Positions 1 to 10,720 of a DNA stretch of 64,000 nucleotides are shown here, one piece after another. The number at the start of each line of letters is the position of its first letter. Position 1 is the stretch's first letter. Position numbers and translations under genes: made by a program. The notes beneath the pieces are model-generated. The model was not told the origin of the DNA. It saw only the letters and a list, made by a program, of their open reading frames with translations, and did no database searches. This DNA comes from Polystyrenella longa (GTDB taxonomy: Bacteria > Planctomycetota > Planctomycetia > Planctomycetales > Planctomycetaceae), in the NCBI RefSeq assembly GCF_007750395.1, contig NZ_CP036281.1:2379001-2443000 (forward strand), given 5' to 3'.

Positions 1-3000
1 CTCCGTCTCCATCCAAGTCGCCAAGTTGAAGACCCCAGGGAGTCGTGTTGTTGCCATCGTTGGGGATACGGAGCGACTGTAGGCTGTCAGTAAATACGCC
101 ATCTCCGTCATTCATCCAAACTTGGTGACCTACTGTTGTTCCAGCGACGGTAACAAAGGCATCGAGATCACCATCGCCATCCAAATCTGCAAGACGGGCT
201 GTTCTGCTGAGGGCAGAACCAAGCTTCTGCCCGCTATCTGTAAATGTCCCTTGACCATCATTCAGCCAGACTTTATCAAACGAATCTGTCTGGAAGGTAT
301 TAGAACGCACGATGTAAGCATCTATGTCACCATCGTCATCAATATCGCCCATTGCGATCCCTGAACCACTGTCTAGGGATTGTCCGCTGTCGAAAAACCT
401 ACCAGTCCCATCGTTAATCCACACCAGAGATGGGACATCGTGCATCGCGACGATGGCGTCGAGGTCTCCGTCATGATCGAGGTCAGCGAGTTCAATGTCG
501 TGACTGTCGCCCGCAGTCAATTCTTGACCGTTGCTAACAAAGGAGGCGAGCCCATATCCCGCTCCGAGTACGACAATATCGCTATCATAGTCGCTGTTGT
601 TATCGAGGTTGGTCTCAACAGCGCTGGCAGCGTGAATGGAGGCAGTATTGGTAATGACGGTCTGCACACCGTAACGAGCTTTACCAGATACGGTGTAGGT
701 GATTGTTGAGCCGGCCAACAGGTCGACGAATTCCGCAAGGTCTCCTTCACCGTTGATTTTTCCGACAGCCCCGCCACTAGCAACTGCAGTCCAGGTGACT
801 TCCTCCAGGAATTCGGTGTAGTGATCTTCTACGAGCGCATTGGTAACAGCAGATGGACCGTGATTAGAGACGGTGATGGAATAGGTGACTGTTCCCCCAG
901 CTGTTACGGCGACTTGACTGGATGATTTGGTGATCGCCAAGTCGGCTGGATTTCCGTTGAACCACACTTTGCCAGGACCATTCACGTATCCAACGAACAG
1001 ATCCAGGTCCCCATCGTTATCGAAATCGCCGGAAGTGGCTGAATGTGACGAATAGATGGATTTTTGAACCGTGACCTTGGTGAATGAGCCTGATCCATCG
1101 TTCAAATACAGTTCATTTCCTGAAACGCCCGATCTCAACTCGTTAGTAAAATACAAATCGAGGTCGCCATCATGATCGTAGTCTGCACTGGTAATTGAAA
1201 GGAGGTCTGGAGTTTCGATTTCTTCATCATGCTCTGTAAAGATTCCAGAACCATTATTGATCCACAACTTAGAGGCCGCCTCTTGCAGAGAGACCTCATC
1301 GTCCTCTTCGAAATAATTACCGGCGATGAAATCGATGTCTCCATCACCATCGAAATCTCCTGGTTCGATACGCAAGGTGCGACGGTTTCCGAGCCGCTGG
1401 TTGCTATCCGTTAAATGGCCCTGACCATCGTTCAGATATACGTAAACAGGGTACAGTTCATCCTGTCCAATTATGAGATCGAGATCGCCGTCTCCGTCCA
1501 AGTCAGCAATGCCTGCGGAGTGGACATCTTCTTCCAGTTCCAAAGTATCAAACAGATTGTACTGTCCGAACCCATCGTTCTGCCAAATTACCACTGAATC
1601 GCTATAGAATACCAGATCCAGATCCTGGTCCCCATCGATATCCACCATGTCGATTTCAATCGGCCATCCAATTGGGAAGACCTGTTCGCTCTTGATAAAA
1701 CTACCGAAGCCATCATTGAGCCATAGTTCTTGAGGGGTATGTCGGGTGGACATGAAAACATCCAGATCACCATCATGATCGACGTCACCGATTGATGTTG
1801 AGAAACTAAGGGAATCTCCGAGTGCATCCGCCTGTAATGTGAACTCCCCCTTACTGTTGTTCCACCAGATTTCTGCTGACTCGCCGGTACTACGATTGGA
1901 AACGATTACGTCGAGGTCACCGTCTCCGTCTAAGTCACCGGTATTGACTTTCTCCGTTAGTTGGTTGCCTCCTAGCGACTGGCCACTGTCAGTAAAATTC
2001 GTTACCCCTGTCCTACCCGAGAGGAAAACGAGATCACTGTCTGCGTCTTGGTTGTTTTCCGGAAGAGGATCAGTGAAATCCAGAGAGTTCACCGTCGCCA
2101 CATTGGTATTCAGTCCTCGTACGTCACTTCGAACGCGTCCTGAAATCGTATAAGTTACGACGGCGCCAGAGGGGAGATACAATATTTCATTGATTGAATC
2201 CGACCCGTATCGAGTCCCTTCACTCACGGTACTAAAGTCAGCCGTCCAGGATATATCTTCCAGAATACTCCCAACATCATTGGTTACAAGGGCATCTTCG
2301 ACTAGATAGTCGCCATTGTTCCTGACCGTGATCGTGTAGGTCAGTTCGTCTCCCGGCTTAACGACAGATTGATCAGAAGTCTTGGAAATTGACAGATCGT
2401 TGTTGGGGCTGTTCAGAAAAACTTGATGATGATAATGGTCACTATCGCCAATCGTGAAAATATCAACGGATCCGTTTCCGTCGAAGTCCCCGAGAGCTTG
2501 CCCATATCTCGAATAGACGCCCTTTGAAAAATGCTCTTCGTAAGTCGTGTCTAAGTTTCCGGAGCCATCATTGTAGTACAGTTCCTCCCAGAGATTGGTA
2601 TTATTGATAAAAACGTCAAGAGAACCATCGGCATTGAAATCTCCAAGATCGATATCAGACACAGTATTTTCGTATGATCTTATTATATAAGGTGAAGTGA
2701 AAGTTACCTGGTCGCCCTCAAGATTACTAAGGAAGACGTTTACACGACTTTCATAAAAACTGTAGGTAATTAAATCCAGAAAGCCATCGCTATTGAGATC
2801 ACCGGTGACTCCTCGTTCTCGGCTCGCAACACCGGAATAGGGAGAATCAAAATTCCCCAGTCCGTCATTTATGATTGAGTATCTGGAATTTACTGATAGA
2901 TCGAGATCTCCATCGTTATCGAAATCTCCTGAAGTGAGACCCAGGAAAGATTCATCTGTTGCACTAACGGTATCGTACTCACCTGCAGTGTTACTGATTA

Positions 3001-3910
3001 ATGTCTGAAAACCTTGGCCAAAGGCAAAGTCGATTACACCATCAGCGTTGAAGTCGTCGGCCCTGACTGGTCCTGGAGAATTCGATGAATCGATATTAAA
3101 TCCCAGCGGTCGGGAACCTATGTCTGTAAAGCGACCAGTTCCATCATTCTGCCAGAAACGGAGTTGATCATCTCCTTCCATAGCCTCCAAATTCAGGATG
3201 AGATCCAAATCACCATCAGTATCGAAATCCACTATCTGATGATAGTATCCTAGTCTGTGGTCAGGTTGGATATGAGACGAGTTGTAAGATATGGTCGAGA
3301 ACTGCGCCGCCCCGTCGTTTTCGAGAATATCGAATCCTTCCCGGGTTAGTACAAACACATCCAACTGTCCATCTCCATTGAAATCAGCGGCTTCTGCGTC
3401 ATAAGCACGGCCGGTTGTCAAAATGGAATTCACTTCAACGAAATAAGTAGAGCCAGCGGTAGCGCCTACGCGAAAATCAAATACGTGGGGAACCACCGGT
3501 TCATTTGCTGTCGTTTCAACGTTATTGGTCACGATGACGCGTACCGTTTCTCCAGTGAAAAAATCGTTCACAGGATTGATTGTGATCGTGGAACCATTGA
3601 TTTCAAAAGTACTTGACGGATCGATCAAACCAGATTGGGAACCACTCACGAGAATGCTGGCTGAGTCTACGGATTGACTCAGAATGGCTTCTTCAAAGGT
3701 GATTTCTATGTTGGTATTCGCCGGTTCGTTCATCGACTGAATCACCGGATTCGTATTCAGAACCGCCGCCGATAACATCGCTCGATCTTCAAGACGATCT
3801 AACTGGTGCCAAGTGGAAGCTTGGGTGCACTGACTTAGGTGCGACATCTGCTTACGGGCATGGCGTTTACGGGCGCGTAGAAAAGACGTCAAGTGTGAAA
3901 TGAAAATCAT
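1..3910 (-). CDS. Giant FG-GAP/VCBS repeat surface protein with DUF11 domains, 3' end outside window
   Basis: The frame is open from an ATG at 3910 to the window edge (1303 codons), so the C-terminus lies to the left. The N-terminus is basic, followed at about residues 40-47 by RLEDRAML, the LEPR-type motif common near the start of planctomycete exported giants. Residues about 60-145 resemble a Big_5/SbsA Ig-like domain (EPANTNIEITFEEAI). Dozens of FG-GAP units follow, with calcium-loop motifs such as DFNGDGQLDVF and DLDGDGDLD. They are interrupted by two DUF11-type repeats near residues 505-615 and 987-1100 (ADLAITKSS, VTYSITVSNHG). Such proteins form beta-propellers at the cell surface; a role in adhesion or cell contact is family inference. 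No clear Shine-Dalgarno precedes the ATG. Frame and domain class are sure; exact start and total length are not. Confidence 0.9.
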   Translation of the reverse strand, partial: MIFISHLTSFLRARKRHARKQMSHLSQCTQASTWHQLDRLEDRAMLSAAVLNTNPVIQSMNEPANTNIEITFEEAILSQSVDSASILVSGSQSGLIDPSSTFEINGSTITINPVNDFFTGETVRVIVTNNVETTANEPVVPHVFDFRVGATAGSTYFVEVNSILTTGRAYDAEAADFNGDGQLDVFVLTREGFDILENDGAAQFSTISYNSSHIQPDHRLGYYHQIVDFDTDGDLDLILNLEAMEGDDQLRFWQNDGTGRFTDIGSRPLGFNIDSSNSPGPVRADDFNADGVIDFAFGQGFQTLISNTAGEYDTVSATDESFLGLTSGDFDNDGDLDLSVNSRYSIINDGLGNFDSPYSGVASRERGVTGDLNSDGFLDLITYSFYESRVNVFLSNLEGDQVTFTSPYIIRSYENTVSDIDLGDFNADGSLDVFINNTNLWEELYYNDGSGNLDTTYEEHFSKGVYSRYGQALGDFDGNGSVDIFTIGDSDHYHHQVFLNSPNNDLSISKTSDQSVVKPGDELTYTITVRNNGDYLVEDALVTNDVGSILEDISWTADFSTVSEGTRYGSDSINEILYLPSGAVVTYTISGRVRSDVRGLNTNVATVNSLDFTDPLPENNQDADSDLVFLSGRTGVTNFTDSGQSLGGNQLTEKVNTGDLDGDGDLDVIVSNRSTGESAEIWWNNSKGEFTLQADALGDSLSFSTSIGDVDHDGDLDVFMSTRHTPQELWLNDGFGSFIKSEQVFPIGWPIEIDMVDIDGDQDLDLVFYSDSVVIWQNDGFGQYNLFDTLELEEDVHSAGIADLDGDGDLDLIIGQDELYPVYVYLNDGQGHLTDSNQRLGNRRTLRIEPGDFDGDGDIDFIAGNYFEEDDEVSLQEAASKLWINNGSGIFTEHDEEIETPDLLSITSADYDHDGDLDLYFTNELRSGVSGNELYLNDGSGSFTKVTVQKSIYSSHSATSGDFDNDGDLDLFVGYVNGPGKVWFNGNPADLAITKSSSQVAVTAGGTVTYSITVSNHGPSAVTNALVEDHYTEFLEEVTWTAVASGGAVGKINGEGDLAEFVDLLAGSTITYTVSGKARYGVQTVITNTASIHAASAVETNLDNNSDYDSDIVVLGAGYGLASFVSNGQELTAGDSHDIELADLDHDGDLDAIVAMHDVPSLVWINDGTGRFFDSGQSLDSGSGIAMGDIDDDGDIDAYIVRSNTFQTDSFDKVWLNDGQGTFTDSGQKLGSALSRTARLADLDGDGDLDAFVTVAGTTVGHQVWMNDGDGVFTDSLQSLRIPNDGNNTTPWGLQLGDLDGDG

Positions 3911-4124
3911 GCGAGTCGGGAACCCAAAGCCAGGGGAAAGAAGCTATGAATGAGCGCAGGAGGGATTTTGATAGTGCCGCAATAGGACGAATTATTTGAC
4001 TTAAACCATTACAACGACGGGGTGTTGATAAGTCAACAGGCAATGCACCTCAGTTGCATTAATGATTAATTGTGGCCGCTCCCTTTATATGCCAACATTT
4101 GATTTCTGAATCAGCCGACCTATT

Positions 4125-4282
4125 AATCGGTTAAAGTTTCAGAGTTATTTTCCCATCCTCTCTTCGGAGCCGTTTTCATGAACTCCTGGTGCTGCCTAGC
4201 ACCTGCTGGTTTTCACGCTCGCAAGCTGGATGAATCGCGAAGAGCGACGTGTGATCGATTATTTGAAAACAGAGAATAGCGT
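4125..4282 (+). mobile_element. 5' fragment of an IS copy, cut by a second IS copy
   Basis: The sequence matches the early transposase region of the intact element at 58.5-60.0 kb (compare CTGGATGAATCGCGAAGAGC here with TTGGGTGAATCGCGAACAGC there). Similarity stops abruptly at 4282, where the left terminus of another copy (CCCGTACCGAAAA) begins. No functional reading frame remains. The left limit is approximate. Confidence 0.6.
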
Positions 4283-5112
4283 CCCGTACCGAAAAAAAAC
4301 TCAGCCGAACTTAATACTCTACAAAATAAGGTGTCTGAGAGAGACGAGCTACCCCTGTTCTCGGACGATCTCCTGACTTTGTTCGCCAGAACAATCAGTG
4401 TGACTGTTATTTCTGATTGAGGAAGAGGTCATTAATTCTTGATTCATGGTTTGATACTGACGGTCAGCGGTTAGAGTTCCAAAGTCACCTTCCCCTGTAC
4501 TTTGGTAACTGATTTGATGGAATTACAGATGCAGCCCTGGTATCTGTTCCTGCTCACCATGGTTGGTTGTATGACTCGTGAACAGCAACATGTGATCGAC
4601 TACCTGCAGACGGAGAATAACATCCTCCGGAATAAGATTGGCAAGAAACGAATCCTGCAGAACGACGATGAACGTCGTCGCCTGGCAGTCAAAGGAAAGC
4701 AACTTGGTCGAAAGTTGCTAAGTGAACTCGGCACGCTCTTTACTCCTGATACAATCCTTCGTTGGCACCGGGAGTTGATTGCCCGGAAATGGGACTACTC
4801 ATCGAAGAAGAAATGTGTTGGTCGACCTCGTATCTGAACAGAGATCGTCGAATTGATTCTGCGGATCGCGAACGAGAATCCCACGTGGGGAGCTGATCGA
4901 ATTCAAGGTGCTCTGGCAAACATTGGTTTTCACATCACCGACACGACTGTCAGCAATGTGCTCAAGGCGAACGGTATCGAGCCTGCACCAGACCGTCCCA
5001 CTTCGATGTCCTGGCAGACGTTCCTGAAAGCTCACTGGGAAGTTATCTTCGCCATTGACTTCACCACGGTGGAAGTCTGGACGAAGACCGGTCTGACCAC
5101 GTTCTGCATCAT
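4283..5112 (+). mobile_element. Degenerate IS copy (D,D35E family) lacking its right end
   Basis: It starts with a terminal sequence CCCGTACCGAAAA...CTCAGCCGAAC, matching the left ends at 53888 and 58452. It carries the N-terminal half of the transposase and loses similarity to the intact copy at about 5112, so the right inverted repeat is absent. It is inserted into the older fragment at 4125-4282, an IS-in-IS arrangement seen twice more in this window. Confidence 0.7.
4502..5112 (+). pseudogene. Transposase remnant with in-frame stop and 3' truncation
   Basis: The frame begins near 4502 and stops at TGA 4835-4837, where the intact copy has an Arg codon (VGRPRI-R). The same frame resumes directly and encodes NENPTWGADRIQGALANIGF and the first catalytic Asp region (AIDFTTVEVWTK). 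Similarity ends at about 5112, before the second Asp and the Glu of the D,D35E triad. The product cannot be active. Confidence 0.8.
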
Positions 5113-5301
5113 ACTGCCGCGGAAATATTCATCAAAAATGCCGAATACACCTTTGACATGAAGGTCGTCACCGAAGGCTTCACTTTTACGGGGTTTTATG
5201 CTGCCGAGCGGGAATACGAGGACGATGACGACCGCAAGCGGTACTGGTTTATGATAATCGTTGCCAAATTACTTAGATCAGTGAGGAGTGTTCCTAGATG
5301 A
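5113..5301 (+). pseudogene. Short coding remnant of unknown origin fused after the IS fragment
   Basis: From 5116 a frame different from the transposase frame reads AAEIFIKNAEYTF, then VVTEGFTFTGFYAAEREYED, and stops at TGA 5299. The residue composition looks like real protein, but there is no start codon of its own and no family I recognise. It may be the 3' end of a host gene truncated by IS-mediated deletion. The rest of the gap to 5397 shows nothing. Confidence 0.35.
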
Positions 5302-5397
5302 TCGCAGTGTCACTCGGGGCTCTGGCTTTGGTATGAGACTGAAGATCTCCTTGATGGACTTCTCGCTCCTGGATTCTTCTCGCATGCGACGGGGGTA

Positions 5398-8300
5398 TTA
5401 TTTGCTAGCTGGTTCCTCTACTGTTGGCGACGCGATGGTTATTTCGACCGGTTCTCCAAGTCTGGTATTGATCGACATGTGAACGAGGTGGTCGAGATGG
5501 GTACCGTCGTTGCCGCTATGATACGTCCACCCTTCGACGTCCATGATTCGGGGGATCCAGGCAGAGTCGTTGGGGAGATTGTTCGTTAGAAAGACGCGTT
5601 GATTTTCTCCGAGTTCTTTGTCGAACTGAAGGTCATTGAGTACTTCCTCGGTTGGTGTTCCATACAGTCCCATCACGATGAAGGTCAAGCGTCCCGTCGG
5701 TATGTCGAGCTTGAGCGGACCGGTCGACGACTTTCCGACGTTATAGACGACGTAACCGACCATTCGGCGATCACTTCCGGAACCCTGACTGAATTTGAAG
5801 AACTTACTTTCTTGGTCGGGCAGCGCGTGTTGCCAGTCACCGGTGAAGTGAGGTTGAACCTGGTCGCCCGCGAGAAAAAATTTGTCATGATCCACGTCTC
5901 CATCCTCAGGGTGCCAGGACCATTCCAGAGGTTCACCGTTGATCTGTTTGATTTCCCTGTCGATCCTTATGCGGACTCCGATACTGACGTCCGTAATTCC
6001 ATTCGATATCGTGGGGAATGTCTCATAGACGTCCCTCTCTTTATCCGGCTCGGGAATGAATTTGGGAAAGTAACCGGCACTCCCATTCAGGTGTGATTCG
6101 AACTGGCCGAAACTCAGGTGTTTGATGGCCTCGTTGTTCATCGGACCGAGCTGATTGAGCACGATCAATTGGGTGCGTTCGTTCAGGTTGGGCGCCACAA
6201 CTTCCAAGTCGAGCCCCTTGTCGAATTCGACATTCAAGTCCTTATAGCGAGCGTACCACCCTCCTGGTAATCGCACGGTCGTGTAGTACTTACCGTAGGG
6301 AAGAACTCGGTCCATGGCGATGCCGCTCTCGTCTGTTTTACCCGTGACTTCTAATTTGACACCTTGGACGTCCGGCAACCGCATCATGACTTCCGCACCC
6401 GGAATCGGTTGGCCATGTTCGTTGACGACGCGAATCTTGACGGGAGGGATATCGGGCTGCGGTGTATTGTCGTCCGTTTCTTCCTCGAGATTCTCTGCCG
6501 CCTGTACCTCTAGCAAACCGAGCGATTCTGGAATGCTTTGATCCCCGTTCCTCCATGCCTTCAATTTATCACGCACGCGCTGGTGCGCCTCTACTTTGGT
6601 ATTGATGTACCAGATGTCTGGTTCGTCACCTTTTTGGGAAATCGTCGTGACCGCGTCTGGCACACTAGCCAATCGTTCTAACAGCGATCGCAAGGCTTCG
6701 TGCTCGTCAGCGGGAATATCGCTGACATCGTATTTGTGACTGACCCGTTTGACAATCAACGACTCTGACAGGTTTTCGTCCTCTTCGGATACCTCCTGTT
6801 CTCGTCGTTGAATGCGGGAAGGTGCGTCATCACCATACGTAGACGACCTAAAACCATCGCCGCGATAAGTTAAATCGAGTGACGACAACATAATCAGGTG
6901 TCTCTTTTCTCCAGGCAAACTCAAAGCGAAACTAGGGAGGATGCGCCGGTGTATACGCTCCCCTTCTCCACTCCCCGTTTCCCCAACAAGAAACCTCGAC
7001 TCATTACCTAGTTTGCCTGTACTTACAATCTGATCGAGGAGTTTTGCAATATCCGGATATCCTAATTTTCTCTTAATCTCAGCGGCCGCCTTGATGCCTT
7101 GTTTTAGTTGTTCGATAGTGAGTTCGGGGATATCCGGTTCGAACAGTTCTTTCCGCTGGTCAGCCGTTTGTTCGTTAAAAAGGGCGACCATACCGGCGAG
7201 GGTTTTGGGGTCGATGTTCGTGGAATTATCCACTCTTTCTGCATTCGTTTTACTCTTTTCTAGATAATCCATCGGTAACAGCTTATCGATTTCTTCGATC
7301 AAGTTTTTGTTGACAGCTTTCTCTCGCATGTGCCCCAGGTATTTCTTGACGAGCCCCCGCGTTGCAAAGGGGACCGACATGGTCTTGCGGAGCTGACCTT
7401 CGAACCCGTCCGATCGGTGAGCCGAATCGGTAAACAAAGAAAGGATGCGCTCATCAACCGCTTCATTCTCGCCTGTAAAGTGCGACAGAACAGCCAGCAA
7501 AAATAGAGGATCAATACTCGACTCGTAGAAGTAGTGTTGTTTTTGCGGGACTACGGTCGCCTGCAGCAGCCAGAATGCACTTTGGAAGTCCTGCACTCCG
7601 GTTGACTGGATGGCGATTCTTATCGTCGTAACAGGATCCGTGGCAATTAATCCTGTTAGCATTTCACGATGGCGGTTCAGTTCTGCTTTGTCTGACGCTT
7701 CATTGGCCAGGTATTGAAATTGAGACAGGGTCGACTGATTAAAGGTCAGGGGGCGATTTTCAAAAACAAACTCAGGTAGGTCACCACCTGCGAGGACGAA
7801 GTACTTCAGCAGGTCTTCTGTTGAAGTGTGAACCTCTTTGATAGTTTCGGCTGGTTCCGGGGGGTAACGGCGCTGTAGTCTGAGGAGCAGTTGTTCTCGC
7901 AGGCCTTCGAGGTTCCAGTCATCCTCCTCGGTACGAATCCGTAAAGTAGTTTCCAGTGATTGCAACATTGTGTTTGCGTCGGGAGAATCTTCTGGATGTT
8001 TGCGGAGCCAGTCAGCCACTTCTTCGACCCACAGTTTCCAAAGCGGAAGGCTGTTTTCACGCACCGTCGACAGGTTCGTTTCCTGTTCGGCGCTGACGAA
8101 GGAGTCACTGATGAGAAACCGACTACGTACATTGTTTCCAAGGCCATGAAATGTTGAGGCAGGAATCAACAGTAACATGCGTGTAATCCGCGCCAGATCG
8201 GGAGTCTGCATTTTTAAATGGATGGCAGCATTCAGCAACTGTTCCGCGAATAATCTGTCTTCATCCGATTGGAACTCTTCGGAAAATTGCTGGCTCGCCG

Positions 8301-10557
8301 TTCGCATGTCCAACCGCAGTTGTTCTTTCGCTTCTTCAGTAGCCTTCTCTAGGTAAAGATAGTTATTTCGAGCCAGCAAGGCCGCGCGATTAAGGTAGGT
8401 CGAATCTGGATGTCGGAACTGGGTCAGGATGAGATCGATCGCTTTCGGATTACGGCTTATTGAGACACTGAGGGCTTTTTCCCAATCGTTTGCGGCCGCG
8501 TGTAATGTCAATGCAAACAGAAATTCGTCCGTCGCCAGATTCTGTGAGGTAATCTCTTTCGCGATTACCATCGGATCAATCTGCTGACATAGAATCTGCG
8601 CAGTCTCACAGAAGTAATCCCATTTCTTTTTGATCTCGTCACTTTGAGGCCAGTCTGGAAATGTATAGATCCGACCAAAGAACAGATCAACAGCCATCTT
8701 TTCTCCCCGGGAACCGACCGCATCGCTCAGCACAGAACCTCCAATTTCCAATATTCTGCGGAACTGAGCCTGATCCTCCAAATGGCGTGACATGGAAAGC
8801 AACGCGATTCCCGCATTCATCTTCGCTATCGGGTCCGTTTCCTTGTTGAAGATCTTCTGCCATTCAGATGAAGACTTTCCCTGAAACAGCGGTTCCCTGG
8901 CAGATGTAGGTTTATCTAATAAAGTTGTTTCGTTCACCCGCGTAATCCGTGCCACCTCCGTTTCATTTCGCGTCAGCACAAACTCATCCGGTTCCACTTT
9001 GATCGAATCGTGGCTCCCTTTGATGCGGACTTTGTATTTCCCCGCGCGAAGTACAGTCTCTCCTTCTTTGTTTTTGATTTGCAAATTCTGGACTTGGTCT
9101 TGCTCATCTAGTACTTCGACGGAGATGTCATCGACTTCCGATTCGATTCGGAGTGTTCCCTCCCCTGTTTTCAGAAAGATGACAATCCCCAACAGCAACA
9201 GAGGCGCCATTGCGGCGAAGGCGATCATGATTCGGCGACCGTTGCGATTTCCTGATCCCGTTGTTTTCGGCTTGGGCACGGCCTGTGTTGACAGGACTTC
9301 TTCTGCATCGTCACCTAAAAGTTCAAGGAGCGACTCCTTGACGGCACTGTCCTCCTCCGCAGTCCTTGGTTCCGCAATGTCGATGGTAGCAACAAGTTCT
9401 TTCAGTGCTTGGTCCACCCCGGGGCCAGTCCATTGAGCTAACAAAGTGGCGACTTCCTTAGCGTCGGAAATACGTTGTACGGCGTCGTTCTCCAGAAGAT
9501 TCGCGACGAGGTCGACGAGTTCTTTTGGCACATCGTTCCGCAGTTCGTCTAATCTGAGGGCTTCCGCTTCGGTGATTGCACGAATCTGCTGGATGAGCGT
9601 CCGTTCTCCTTCCCCTGTCTTTGGAGGGCGACCGGTTAAGAGAAAGAATAGACTCGCTCCGAGCCCATATAGATCCACGGCAGGAGTGATTCCGGCTCCG
9701 TCTGCCTGTTCCGGTGCCATATAGTCAAGGGTCCCCAGAAGTCGTCCCAATGAGGTCTCGCTGTGGTTATGAATCGTATCGGACAAATGGGCGAGGCCGA
9801 AATCGAGCAGTTTAGCCCGTCCCGTGCGGTCGATCATCACATTAGATGGTTTCACATCCCGATGGATCGCGCCCGCCTCGTGCGCCGCTGCGAGTGCCAG
9901 CGCCAATTGTCTGACGATTTCACACGTTTCTGAAACTGACAACGGCCCGGTCTTACGGACGAGAGCCGCCAAGTCGACGCCGTCAATGCGTTCCATGACC
10001 AGATACGCCGCACCTCCAACACGACCGGCATCCGTCGCAGAGACAATGCCGGGATGATTGAGTGCTCCCAACACTTCAATTTCCCGGTTGAACCGGCGTT
10101 GGGCTTCTTTCGCCGCGACCAGTTTGGGGCTGACAACTTTAATCGCGACAGGACGCCCCAACTGACGATGCCTAGCGTCGTAAACCACCCCCATGCCCCC
10201 CTTGCCCAAGACACCGAACAGCTGATATGCCCCGAAGGTCGTTTCACCGTCTTGCAAAGGCTCGGCGAGAATCGCGTCGTCGGCATCATCCGAATTTTCT
10301 GCAGGAGGACCGGACATTAGTTGCTGCAACCAGCCCGGGTTATTGACATCACTTGTCTCACTGGGTCTCTGAGCCAGTGGGAGATGCCGTACGAGGGAAT
10401 CTCCCGACGCATCAAACTGGGACAATGTTTCTTCGCAGGAGGAACATTGCGTCAGGTGTTCCTCGATGACCGAGCCTTCATCATCGTTGTAGTTTCCGAG
10501 GGAGTACCGTCGGAGTGCTTCTGAGGGGGGACAGGGTTTCATTGATATCGCGGGCAT
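5398..10557 (-). CDS. Membrane-anchored Ser/Thr protein kinase with very large exported C-terminal region
   Basis: 1719 residues. The N-terminus (about 1-45) has a zinc-finger-like anti-sigma pattern (EEHLTQCSSC). The Hanks-type kinase spans about 111-375 with GKGGMGVVY, K140, HRDVKPSN (D234), DFG 252-254 and APE 281-283, so it is predicted active. One transmembrane helix lies at about 442-463 (FAAMAPLLLLGIVIFLK), followed by a PEGA-like beta segment (about 466-540), then about 1100 residues of mostly unassigned, partly helical sequence probably outside the cytoplasm, with a beta-rich segment near the end (VNEHGQPIPGAEV). The ATG at 10557 has an in-frame alternative 15 bases downstream (MKPCPPSE), equally plausible. 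It is divergent from the ECF sigma gene at 10721 with 163 bases between, a common planctomycete pairing. I infer phosphorylation-controlled signalling across the membrane; the target is unknown. Confidence 0.93.
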   Translation of the reverse strand: MPAISMKPCPPSEALRRYSLGNYNDDEGSVIEEHLTQCSSCEETLSQFDASGDSLVRHLPLAQRPSETSDVNNPGWLQQLMSGPPAENSDDADDAILAEPLQDGETTFGAYQLFGVLGKGGMGVVYDARHRQLGRPVAIKVVSPKLVAAKEAQRRFNREIEVLGALNHPGIVSATDAGRVGGAAYLVMERIDGVDLAALVRKTGPLSVSETCEIVRQLALALAAAHEAGAIHRDVKPSNVMIDRTGRAKLLDFGLAHLSDTIHNHSETSLGRLLGTLDYMAPEQADGAGITPAVDLYGLGASLFFLLTGRPPKTGEGERTLIQQIRAITEAEALRLDELRNDVPKELVDLVANLLENDAVQRISDAKEVATLLAQWTGPGVDQALKELVATIDIAEPRTAEEDSAVKESLLELLGDDAEEVLSTQAVPKPKTTGSGNRNGRRIMIAFAAMAPLLLLGIVIFLKTGEGTLRIESEVDDISVEVLDEQDQVQNLQIKNKEGETVLRAGKYKVRIKGSHDSIKVEPDEFVLTRNETEVARITRVNETTLLDKPTSAREPLFQGKSSSEWQKIFNKETDPIAKMNAGIALLSMSRHLEDQAQFRRILEIGGSVLSDAVGSRGEKMAVDLFFGRIYTFPDWPQSDEIKKKWDYFCETAQILCQQIDPMVIAKEITSQNLATDEFLFALTLHAAANDWEKALSVSISRNPKAIDLILTQFRHPDSTYLNRAALLARNNYLYLEKATEEAKEQLRLDMRTASQQFSEEFQSDEDRLFAEQLLNAAIHLKMQTPDLARITRMLLLIPASTFHGLGNNVRSRFLISDSFVSAEQETNLSTVRENSLPLWKLWVEEVADWLRKHPEDSPDANTMLQSLETTLRIRTEEDDWNLEGLREQLLLRLQRRYPPEPAETIKEVHTSTEDLLKYFVLAGGDLPEFVFENRPLTFNQSTLSQFQYLANEASDKAELNRHREMLTGLIATDPVTTIRIAIQSTGVQDFQSAFWLLQATVVPQKQHYFYESSIDPLFLLAVLSHFTGENEAVDERILSLFTDSAHRSDGFEGQLRKTMSVPFATRGLVKKYLGHMREKAVNKNLIEEIDKLLPMDYLEKSKTNAERVDNSTNIDPKTLAGMVALFNEQTADQRKELFEPDIPELTIEQLKQGIKAAAEIKRKLGYPDIAKLLDQIVSTGKLGNESRFLVGETGSGEGERIHRRILPSFALSLPGEKRHLIMLSSLDLTYRGDGFRSSTYGDDAPSRIQRREQEVSEEDENLSESLIVKRVSHKYDVSDIPADEHEALRSLLERLASVPDAVTTISQKGDEPDIWYINTKVEAHQRVRDKLKAWRNGDQSIPESLGLLEVQAAENLEEETDDNTPQPDIPPVKIRVVNEHGQPIPGAEVMMRLPDVQGVKLEVTGKTDESGIAMDRVLPYGKYYTTVRLPGGWYARYKDLNVEFDKGLDLEVVAPNLNERTQLIVLNQLGPMNNEAIKHLSFGQFESHLNGSAGYFPKFIPEPDKERDVYETFPTISNGITDVSIGVRIRIDREIKQINGEPLEWSWHPEDGDVDHDKFFLAGDQVQPHFTGDWQHALPDQESKFFKFSQGSGSDRRMVGYVVYNVGKSSTGPLKLDIPTGRLTFIVMGLYGTPTEEVLNDLQFDKELGENQRVFLTNNLPNDSAWIPRIMDVEGWTYHSGNDGTHLDHLVHMSINTRLGEPVEITIASPTVEEPASK

Positions 10558-10720
10558 AATTACATCTCACTTAATCTTATTCTCACTCAATCTCATACAG
10601 TCATATTAGGCGACTCAGAGCATGTTTGAAAAAGCCGGGATTGTGGCTCTCTATCAATACAATGCAGACGTGTGACACCTTCTGATGGATTTTTCTGAAT
10701 TCCTCTCGTAAGATGGGTGA

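Noticed and set aside
122-2153. Plus-strand frames opposite the FG-GAP gene
   Set aside because: They are shadows of the repeat-coding minus strand, where the calcium-loop pattern continues in one uninterrupted frame.
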